A DNA stretch of 18,949 bases from an uncultured Collinsella sp. Its GTDB lineage: Bacteria; Actinomycetota; Coriobacteriia; Coriobacteriales; Coriobacteriaceae. The stretch lies in NCBI GenBank assembly GCA_958427975.1, contig CAUAEH010000038.1, positions 1 through 18,949 of the forward strand, written 5' to 3'. Position numbers and translations under genes: made by a program. The notes under the pieces were generated by a model. The model was not told the origin of the DNA, did no database searches, and saw only the letters and a list, made by a program, of their open reading frames with translations. Below are positions 9,303 through 15,033 of the stretch, piece by piece (position 1 is the first letter of the stretch; each line of letters begins with the position of its first letter).

Positions 9303-9815
9303 ATGAGTTCCGACAATCGCACTCCCCGGCTTCATTCCTTCCGCATCGCATGTGCGATAGCCTCTGCGACCCTTTGCGCCACCGCCATCGCACAAGTGGC
9401 GTTCTCCTTAAAGCCAGCAATCGAAGTGCTCGACAACCCTGTAATTGCAGACTCCCCCGCGTATCCAGCCCTTGCGATCTCGACATTGGTCCCTGCCGTC
9501 ATCGGTATCGCTACGACCATCCTCAGCGCCGTTCTCGTGTGGACGATCAAGAGCGGAGACCCCTTCAAGAAAGGGTCTGCGACATGCTTGAAGGTGCTCG
9601 GCATTCTCTTCGTTGTTCAAGCTGCCACCAGCCTCTACGCCGGCTCACTCGAAACCTCCGTTTCGATGTTTGGCGGCGAGGGGGCCGTCGGCGCCCAAGA
9701 GATCGCTTCATCATTCGACTGGACCTCTCTGGTTCTCGGCATCGTCCTGTTCATGCTTTCCCAGCTCTTCTTGTACGCCCGAGAGCTGTACCTCGACTCC
9801 GACGAGATTGCGTAA
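9303..9815 (+). CDS. DUF2975 family four-helix membrane protein
   Basis: This 170-residue integral membrane protein has four predicted helices (about residues 13-35, 56-80, 94-113, 138-160). It matches the DUF2975 pattern: SGDPFKKGSATCLKVLGIL before the third helix and a C-terminal LVLGIVLFMLSQLF...ELYLDSDEIA. The family has no settled function but is very often encoded directly before a small YozG-type XRE regulator, as here. A possible role is membrane sensing that controls the regulator. GGAGG lies 6 nt before the ATG. The regulator gene follows after 9 nt, so the two form an operon, divergent from the ABC permease gene. Confidence 0.85.
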   Translation: MSSDNRTPRLHSFRIACAIASATLCATAIAQVAFSLKPAIEVLDNPVIADSPAYPALAISTLVPAVIGIATTILSAVLVWTIKSGDPFKKGSATCLKVLGILFVVQAATSLYAGSLETSVSMFGGEGAVGAQEIASSFDWTSLVLGIVLFMLSQLFLYARELYLDSDEIA

Positions 9816-9824
9816 GGAAACGCC

Positions 9825-10076
9825 ATGCCCGTAATTGTTCGCCTCGACAAGATCATGGCCGAGCGAAAGATTTCCTCGAACGAACTTGCCGAAAGGATTG
9901 GAACCACGCCCGTGAACCTGTCCCGTATAAAAAAAGGGCATATTCGCGGCATTCGCTTCAACACACTCGAGCAGCTATGCCTCGCCCTTCGTTGCCAACC
10001 CGGAGACCTTCTCGAAGTCATGAGCGAAGAGGATGCCCGAAAGGAGTTCGGACTCGATTGGTCCGCCGAGGATTAG
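9825..10076 (+). CDS. XRE-family helix-turn-helix regulator (YozG type)
   Basis: This 83-residue protein is a single-domain Cro/CI-type DNA-binding protein. The sequence LDKIMAERKISSNELAERI, then TTPVNLSRIKKG, then IRFNTLEQLCLAL and CQPGDLLEV follows the small YozG-like family closely. The helix-turn-helix covers about residues 15-40. TAAGGA lies 7 nt before the start and the DUF2975 stop is 9 nt upstream. It probably controls its own promoter through the palindrome at 9247-9265, and perhaps the divergent ABC genes; both are inference. Its TAG stop is immediately followed, in the same frame, by the integrase remnant, with no intergenic space. The last residues (after about 70) may therefore be original or may reflect a deletion junction. 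Confidence 0.93.
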   Translation: MPVIVRLDKIMAERKISSNELAERIGTTPVNLSRIKKGHIRGIRFNTLEQLCLALRCQPGDLLEVMSEEDARKEFGLDWSAED

Positions 10077-10802
10077 AGGGCGGTCGTACTCGCCCTGCAC
10101 ACGGGGATGCGAATCGGCGAGGTCTGCGGCCTTCGGTGGTGCGATGTGGATTTCGAGACGGGCCTGATCTCGATCAGGCACTCGGTGGCGTACGCGAAGG
10201 GGATGGGTTCGTTCATCAAGGACACCAAGACCCATGACGCCAGGGGCATCCCCATCGACCCGGTCGGCCTGCTCCCCTTCCTGAAGGAGATCCACGAGAT
10301 CGACCGCGGGAAGCTGCGCTCGCGCAACCTTACCGGGGCGGTCGAGATCGGGGACTGCTACATCCTGTCGGAGCCGGGCGCGACCTTCGCGACGACAAGC
10401 TATATCCGCAGGGCGTTCAAGACGTTCTCGGAGACCAACGGCCTCATGGGCACCAACGACGAGCTGATCACGTTCCACGGCCTGCGCCACACGTTCGCCA
10501 CGCAGTGGATCCGCCAGGGCGGCGATATCAAGGCGCTCCAATCGATCCTCGGGCACAAGGACGCCATGGCGACGCTCAACGTCTACGCCGACATCGAGCC
10601 AATCTCCAAAATCCATAACATGCTGCGCGCCACGCCGTGCCTTTGGCGCGGGCACCTCAGGCCGAGGGTCGATCCGGGTCCCATGTTCAAACAGAGGATC
10701 CAGGAGTCCATCGAGACGCTCCAGGCGTTCGGCTACGGCATCACCGAGCCAGACGACCGAAATATCGCCATACGCGACGTGAAGACGAACAGTTGGCTCT
10801 AG
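10077..10802 (+). pseudogene. Tyrosine recombinase/integrase, N-terminally truncated remnant
   Basis: The frame encodes the catalytic domain of a phage/ICE-type tyrosine integrase. It begins AVVLALHTGMRIGEVCGLRW directly after the XRE stop codon, with no start codon before the ATG at 10107, which lies inside motif I. The catalytic set is intact: Arg in TGMRIGE, Lys in DTKTHDARGIPI, His and Arg in HGLRHTF, His in LGHKD, and the nucleophile Tyr in TLNVYAD. The arm-binding and core-binding domains (about 150 or more residues) are missing. The C-terminal extension after the Tyr is about 75 residues. It sits 151 bp from the right copy of the 64-bp repeat, where an integrase of an integrated element would be expected. 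With the DNA-binding half gone it is unlikely to recombine alone. Confidence 0.88.
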
Positions 10803-10953
10803 CTCACCGAGTACGCGGCAGTGCTGGGCCCATCCCAACTGAGGTCACGGTGGTCCGATAGGGGCGCCGCCCGCGGCATGCGCCGCGGAGCGGTATCCCC
10901 TACCGAAGGGCGGGGATGCCCTCCGCTTCCAGTTCGGAATCAGCCGTCGGAGG
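10803..10953. other. Non-coding stretch with two hairpins right of the integrase remnant
   Basis: CCGCGGC-ATGC-GCCGCGG (10871-10888) is a 7-bp hairpin. GGTATCCCC pairs with GGGGATGCC at 10892-10900 and 10912-10920 with one G-U. Neither has a T tract. They may belong to the attachment region of the former element or end integrase transcription poorly. No credible gene is visible. Confidence 0.5.
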
Positions 10954-11017
10954 CGTTCGGCTGACTGCGGGAACGGCCTGTCCGCTCAATGTGTTCGGCT
11001 GAGATCGGAAATCAACC
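10954..11017 (+). repeat. 64-bp direct repeat, right copy (candidate att-like site)
   Basis: This is the partner of 3742-3805, 62/64 identical, offset 7212 bp. Here the internal word GTTCGGCTGA is perfectly repeated at 10955-10964 and 10993-11002. It lies between the integrase remnant and the ACT-domain gene. If the pair recombined, rpmE and the ACT gene would become neighbours with one repeat copy between them. Confidence 0.75.
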
Positions 11018-11128
11018 CAACACGAGCCGGACACGCGCCAGACGGCTCTTCCCCGTACGGCCTTCCCCCTTACGCTCATGTTGCAGGCATGTAACGCCGC
11101 AGCGAGCGCGCCTTTTTTGCGCCAGACA

Positions 11129-11151
11129 GGTACAATGATGAACACTGTACC
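11129..11151 (+). promoter_or_regulatory. Candidate promoter/operator of the ACT-domain gene
   Basis: TACAAT at 11131-11136 is a good -10 box, but the -35 region is poor. An inverted repeat GGTACA-N11-TGTACC (11129-11134 and 11146-11151) spans the -10 box and the expected start of transcription, which suggests a repressor site. Between 11018 and 11128 I see nothing identifiable. The ACT gene begins 47 nt after the palindrome. Confidence 0.4.
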
Positions 11152-11198
11152 GTAGCGGAGCGCCCCGCGCGCGCCGCAATCACGCGAAAGGGTTTCCC

Positions 11199-11486
11199 AT
11201 GGCCGAGATCTCGTCCTCCCGTATCGTCATCACCGTCCTTGGCAAGAACCGCCCCGGCATCGTCGCCGGCGTCACCCGTGTCCTAGGCGAGGCCAACGTC
11301 GACATCCGCGACATCACGCAGTCCATTATCGAGGACATCTTCACCATGACCATGCTGGCCGACACCGCCGAGTCCAAGCTCGACTTCGCCGAGCTGCAGA
11401 AGGCGCTGGCCGAGGCCGGCGAGCTTTCGGGCGTCAACGTGTCCATCCAGCGCGAGGACGTCTTTAACTTTATGTACCGCCTGTAG
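11199..11486 (+). CDS. ACT domain-containing protein (UPF0237 family)
   Basis: This 95-residue protein is a single ACT domain, a fold that usually binds amino acids or other small ligands. The sequence VITVLGKNRPGIVAGVTRVLGEANVDIRDITQSI, described in pieces: VLGKNRPGIVAGV near residues 13-25 and the ending VSIQREDVFNFMYRL, matches the UPF0237 family closely over its full length. Homologues are usually followed by a UPF0210 (PFL-like) gene; here citrate synthase follows after 77 nt instead. AAAGGG lies about 8 nt before the ATG. A ligand-sensing or regulatory role is known only by family analogy. Being directly upstream of citrate synthase on the same strand suggests cotranscription. Confidence 0.9.
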   Translation: MAEISSSRIVITVLGKNRPGIVAGVTRVLGEANVDIRDITQSIIEDIFTMTMLADTAESKLDFAELQKALAEAGELSGVNVSIQREDVFNFMYRL

Positions 11487-11563
11487 CGAGCAAGCCGCTG
11501 GGGATAGCCTGACGCGCGCATGCCCATGCAAGTCACCCCGATGCGGCCCGGAGAGGAGCGCGC

Positions 11564-12982
11564 ATGGCCTACGACGCCAAGAAAATCTATTACCGCTTCG
11601 ATGACCACTTGAGCCGCCTGGTTCTGGATTACGAAGCAAGCCGCCAGATTTCGCCCGAGAGCGAAAGCCTCTACCACGGCCTGCCGACCGACCCTTATGA
11701 CGAGGGCCTGTTTGTCGAGCACAATGTCAAGCGCGGCCTGCGCAATGCCGACGGCTCGGGCGTGGTCGCGGGCCTTACCCGCATCTCGGATGTGCATGGC
11801 TACAACAAGGTCGACGGCAAAGTCGTGCCCGATCAGGGCAAACTCACGCTTCGTGGCTACAGCATCGAAGACCTGGTCAACAACGCCCAGGCCGAGGATC
11901 GCTATGGCTACGAAGAGGTCGCCTACCTGCTCATCACGGGCTCGCTGCCCACCAAAGAGGAACTCGACGGTTTTTGCGAACGCCTGGGTGCTTTTAGGCA
12001 TCTGAGCGACGAATACGTCCGCGAGTTCCCCATGACCACGGTGTCGTCGAGCATCATGAATGTGCTTCAGCGCGCCGTGCTGCTGCTCTACGCCTTCGAC
12101 GCCGAGCCCGACGCCATTACACCCGAGCACGAAATCGACGTCGCCATCTCCATGCTCGCCCGTCTCCCCCGCATCGCCGCCTTCGCCCATATGGCCTCGG
12201 TCGCCAAGCGCCGCGGCTCCGAGGTTCACGTACCGCACCCCACACCCGGCCTTTCCACCGCTGAGACCATCCTGCAGGTGTTGCGCGGCGGCATGGCGTT
12301 CACCCGCGACGAAGCCATGCTGCTCGACGTGATGCTCATGCTGCATGCCGAGCACGGCGGCGGCAACAATTCCACGTTTGCCTGCCGCGTGCTGTCCTCC
12401 TCGGCCACCGACCCGTATTCCGCCTACGCCGCGGCTATCGGCTCGCTCAAGGGTCCGCGCCACGGCGGCGCCAACGCCAAGGTCGTGTCCATGCACGAGG
12501 ATATCCGTGCGCATGTCTCCAATTGGGAGGACGAGGACGAGGTCGCAGCCTACCTGGGCAAGATCCTCGACAAGCAGGCCTTCGACGGCACGGGCCTCAT
12601 CTACGGTATGGGCCACGCCGTCTACACGCTGAGCGACCCGCGCGCCGAGGTGTGCCGCCGTTACGCGCGCACGCTTGCCGCCAAGAAGGACCTGGGCGAG
12701 GAGTTCGCGCTCATCGAGCGCATTGAGCGCCTGGCACCGCAGGTGATGCGCGACCACGGCATGACTAAGCCCATCTGCGCCAACATCGACCTGTACACAG
12801 GCTTTATCTACAAGATGCTCGGCGTACCCGAGACGCTTTTTACGCCGCTATTCGCCGTCGCCCGCATGGCCGGCTGGTCGGCACACCGCATGGAAGAGCT
12901 CTTCTGCGCGCACCGCATTATTCGCCCGGCTTATCGCCCGGTTATCGAGCCGCTTGAGTACAAGCCGCTCGCCGACCGCTAG
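11564..12982 (+). CDS. gltA: Citrate synthase
   Basis: Citrate synthase condenses oxaloacetate with acetyl-CoA to citrate, the entry step of the oxidative TCA branch and of glutamate synthesis in anaerobes. The 472-residue product shows LTLRGYSIEDLV (95-105), H264 in HAEHGGGNNSTF, GSLKGPRHGGANAK (293-306), H351 in GMGHAVYTLSDPRA and D409 in CANIDLYTGFIYKMLG. His264, His351 and Asp409 correspond to the catalytic triad of the family. It is longer than the usual 370-430 residues because of an extra N-terminal part of about 60-90 residues, as in other long clostridial/actinobacterial forms. GGAGAGGAG precedes the ATG by about 6 nt. A strong terminator follows. 2-methylcitrate synthase activity cannot be excluded from sequence alone. 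Confidence 0.95.
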   Translation: MAYDAKKIYYRFDDHLSRLVLDYEASRQISPESESLYHGLPTDPYDEGLFVEHNVKRGLRNADGSGVVAGLTRISDVHGYNKVDGKVVPDQGKLTLRGYSIEDLVNNAQAEDRYGYEEVAYLLITGSLPTKEELDGFCERLGAFRHLSDEYVREFPMTTVSSSIMNVLQRAVLLLYAFDAEPDAITPEHEIDVAISMLARLPRIAAFAHMASVAKRRGSEVHVPHPTPGLSTAETILQVLRGGMAFTRDEAMLLDVMLMLHAEHGGGNNSTFACRVLSSSATDPYSAYAAAIGSLKGPRHGGANAKVVSMHEDIRAHVSNWEDEDEVAAYLGKILDKQAFDGTGLIYGMGHAVYTLSDPRAEVCRRYARTLAAKKDLGEEFALIERIERLAPQVMRDHGMTKPICANIDLYTGFIYKMLGVPETLFTPLFAVARMAGWSAHRMEELFCAHRIIRPAYRPVIEPLEYKPLADR

Positions 12983-13005
12983 GACGCGGACCGTTATAGA
13001 ACTCG

Positions 13006-13046
13006 AGCGTGGCCAGGGAATCACCGCCCTCGGCCACGCTTTTTAT
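13006..13046 (+). terminator. Rho-independent terminator after citrate synthase
   Basis: AGCGTGGCC (13006-13014) and GGCCACGCT (13032-13040) form a perfect 9-bp stem with a 17-nt loop followed by TTTTTAT. It lies 24 nt past the citrate synthase stop. Confidence 0.9.
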
Positions 13047-13069
13047 GCCAGCAGAAAGGGCTGCATCAA

Positions 13070-13912
13070 ATGATTGTGTTTTCCGATATGGATGGAACGC
13101 TGTTGACGAGCGATAAGCAGATGAGCGATGCCACCTGGGCGATGCTCGACGAGCTCGCTCGACGCGGGATTGAATTTGTGCCCTGCACGGGACGTCCGCT
13201 GTCGGGCATCTTTGAGCCCATCCTCGCCCATCCCGCCGTGCACTATGCCGTCTGCGCCAATGGCGCCAGCGTCTGGCAGCTCGACGACGATGTGCCCACC
13301 GACGCCTCGCGCGCCACGTGCATCTTGAGCCGTCCGCTCGATTGCGGCATTGCCCATCGCATCCATCGCATCGCCGCCGGCCACGATGTGACCTTCGATA
13401 TCTTCGCGGATGGGCAGTGCTTCCTCCCCCGCTCGCTCTACACGCGCCTGGACGAATTCTGCGGCGGCGACCCCCACATCGCGGCTTCGCTCAAGCGCAC
13501 ACGAACACCGATCGACATGGATATCGACAGCAAGATCGACGAGGTCGAGACGCTCGAGCGCATCGCCATGTACTGGCACGACCCGGCTGATCGCGACGCC
13601 ATCGCGGCGGAGCTCGACACGCTCGGAGACATTGAGGTCACGCGTTCGTACGCCATGAATATCGAGGTCATGGGCGAGGGCGCCACCAAGGGAACGGCCC
13701 TCACGTGGCTCTGCGAGCACCTGGGCGAGCGTCTCGCCGACGCCTGGGCGTTCGGCGACAACATCAACGACATCCCCATGCTGCAGGCAGCGGGCCATGG
13801 CATGGCCATGATCAACGCCGAGCCCGAGGATCGCGAGGCCGCCGACGCCGTCACCGAATACGACAACGACCACGACGGCGTCGCCCGCGCCATCATGGCC
13901 GCCCTCGCCTAG
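13070..13912 (+). CDS. HAD-superfamily hydrolase, Cof type (IIB)
   Basis: This 280-residue cytosolic phosphatase belongs to the Cof/HAD-IIB group, whose members dephosphorylate sugar phosphates, pyridoxal phosphate, flavin precursors and similar metabolites. All four motifs are present: DMDGTLL with nucleophile D6 and acid D8, CTGR with T40, K207 in GATKGTAL, and GDNINDIPML with D230 and D234. The middle (about 85-190) is the IIB cap domain that sets the substrate. AAAGGG lies about 9 nt before the ATG. It starts 24 nt after the citrate synthase terminator, so it likely has separate or read-through expression. The stop is 9 bp before the left arm of an inverted repeat. The substrate cannot be read from sequence. 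Confidence 0.92.
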   Translation: MIVFSDMDGTLLTSDKQMSDATWAMLDELARRGIEFVPCTGRPLSGIFEPILAHPAVHYAVCANGASVWQLDDDVPTDASRATCILSRPLDCGIAHRIHRIAAGHDVTFDIFADGQCFLPRSLYTRLDEFCGGDPHIAASLKRTRTPIDMDIDSKIDEVETLERIAMYWHDPADRDAIAAELDTLGDIEVTRSYAMNIEVMGEGATKGTALTWLCEHLGERLADAWAFGDNINDIPMLQAAGHGMAMINAEPEDREAADAVTEYDNDHDGVARAIMAALA

Positions 13913-13921
13913 TCATCGGCC

Positions 13922-13967
13922 AGTCATCGGGGACGTTCTTGAATGACTAGTCGTTGGGGACAGTCTT
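13922..13967 (+). repeat. 46-bp inverted repeat, left arm
   Basis: The arm (AGTCATCGGGGACGTTCTT at its start, GTTGGGGACAGTCTT at its end) recurs reversed at 14988-15033 with 42/46 identity. The two arms enclose the minus-strand HAD gene. It begins 9 bp after the stop of the plus-strand HAD gene. Confidence 0.8.
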
Positions 13968-14020
13968 CGCAAAAAGCTGCAAGGACTGTCCCCCACTGCC
14001 GGCAGAAAAGGAACGTCCCC
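13929..14020. repeat. Nested hairpin between convergent HAD genes
   Basis: Outer arms GGGGACGTTC (13929-13938) and GAACGTCCCC (14011-14020) enclose inner arms GGGGACAGTC (13956-13965) and GACTGTCCCC (13984-13993). A palindrome CTGCCGGCAG lies at 13996-14005. The structure could stop transcription from both sides, although it lacks clean T tracts. It shares words with the other GGGGAC repeats of the window. Confidence 0.65.
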
Positions 14021-14030
14021 ATCTGCCGGA

Positions 14031-14825
14031 TTAAGCGAGACTCTCCAGCACACGGCGGAGCTCCTGCTGGACGGCGTGGTCGCGGTTACGACCCACCACG
14101 CGATCGGCAACGGCCTTGAGCGCGGGGCGCGCGTTTTCCATCGCGCAGCCCGTACCGACAAAGCGAATGATCTCGTAGTCGTTCATCGAGTCGCCAAACG
14201 CCATGACCTCGTCGCGCCCAATGCCGTAATGCTCCGCGAGCTGCGCGATGCCCGAGGCCTTCGACACACCGGGCTGCATGGCATCGATCCACGCGTTGCC
14301 CGAAGGCGCAAAAGTAAAGAGCTGACCAAGTTCGCGCTGAAGTACGTAAGCGCTGTCCATAACGGCACCGTCATCGCAAAAGATACTCGCCTTGATGATA
14401 TTTACGCTGGGATCGGGCAACTCCCAAATGCGCTCGGCATTGGGAAGGTCCTTATCGACCTCACGCACGAACTTGCACTCGTCATCGAGCAAGAAGGACT
14501 TGGTTCGGTCAAAAAGCGCAAGATGCAGATTGGGAAACGTCGCGACAGCCTGGGCGAGCCTTCGAATCGCCAGGTGCGAATACACCTCACGGTCTACCAT
14601 TTTGCCGTCGGCGTAGACCTGGGCACCGTTAGCGGCGACAAAGTCCATCTTGTCGCGAACGGGCGCAAAGAACTCGCACAGGCGATCGTAGCGACGACCT
14701 GACGATGCGGCAAAATGCACACCATGCTCGTGTAGCGCCAGAATCAGTTCGTAGGTCTCGGGAGGCACCTGGCCGTTTTCGTCAAGCAGTGTACCGTCCA
14801 TATCGGATGCAATCAGTTTAAACAT
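14031..14825 (-). CDS. HAD-superfamily hydrolase, Cof type (IIB)
   Basis: This second Cof-like phosphatase has 264 residues. Motifs are complete: DMDGTLLDENG with D8 and D10, ASSGRR with S41/S42, K189 in VSKASGI, and GDSMNDYEII with D212 and D216. The cap domain lies at about 82-180. It is only distantly similar to the HAD protein encoded at 13070-13912, so the two are not a recent duplication. It is convergent to that gene and on the same strand as adenine deaminase, 207 bp downstream of it. The start ATG is preceded by GGGAG 7 nt upstream, which lies inside a strong hairpin. The gene is enclosed by the 46-bp inverted repeat. Substrate unknown. Confidence 0.92.
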   Translation of the reverse strand: MFKLIASDMDGTLLDENGQVPPETYELILALHEHGVHFAASSGRRYDRLCEFFAPVRDKMDFVAANGAQVYADGKMVDREVYSHLAIRRLAQAVATFPNLHLALFDRTKSFLLDDECKFVREVDKDLPNAERIWELPDPSVNIIKASIFCDDGAVMDSAYVLQRELGQLFTFAPSGNAWIDAMQPGVSKASGIAQLAEHYGIGRDEVMAFGDSMNDYEIIRFVGTGCAMENARPALKAVADRVVGRNRDHAVQQELRRVLESLA

Positions 14826-14827
14826 AG

Positions 14828-14892
14828 AAAAGCTCCCTTCGGGCCTGTTGGAATCGAACGTGTATCCGATTCCAACGTACCCAAAGGGAGCT
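14828..14892 (-). promoter_or_regulatory. Hairpin burying the HAD gene ribosome binding site (attenuator or terminator)
   Basis: On the minus strand AGCTCCCTT (14892-14884) pairs with AAGGGAGCT (14839-14831), and inside it GTTGGAATCG (14876-14867) pairs with CGATTCCAAC (14856-14847) around a 10-nt loop. The right arm contains the ribosome binding site and ends in TTTTCT just before the ATG. It can therefore act as a terminator for read-through from adenine deaminase, or as a leader that blocks translation start. I match it to no known riboswitch. Confidence 0.6.
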
Positions 14893-14923
14893 CAAATAAG
14901 ACTCCGCGGGCGTATACGTTACA

Positions 14924-14960
14924 AGGACCTGGCAAATAGTTCACACATGCCAGAGGTCCT
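14924..14960. other. Second leader hairpin upstream of the HAD gene
   Basis: AGGACCTGGCA (14924-14934) pairs with TGCCAGAGGTCCT (14948-14960) with a 2-nt bulge and a 13-nt loop. Together with the hairpin at 14831-14892 it fills much of the 207 bp between adenine deaminase and the HAD gene. No conserved RNA is recognised. Confidence 0.5.
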
Positions 14961-14987
14961 ACGGTCGCGGCGCCAGGCGACACGCCA

Positions 14988-15033
14988 AAGAGTGTCCCCA
15001 ACGATTAGTCGTTTAAGAACGTCCCCGATGACT
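14988..15033 (-). repeat. 46-bp inverted repeat, right arm
   Basis: Reverse-complement partner of 13922-13967 (42/46 identical). It overlaps the stop codon of adenine deaminase by two bases, so that stop is supplied by the repeat or conserved at its edge. Confidence 0.8.

Noticed and set aside
11180..12757. Long minus-strand frame (525 residues)
   Set aside because: It is antisense to the ACT gene and citrate synthase, both of which have full motifs and ribosome binding sites.
14826..14990. tRNA-like or T-box element upstream of the HAD gene
   Set aside because: GGAATCG/CGATTCC looks a little like a tRNA T-arm, but no cloverleaf or T-box core can be built; it is better read as a hairpin over the ribosome binding site.
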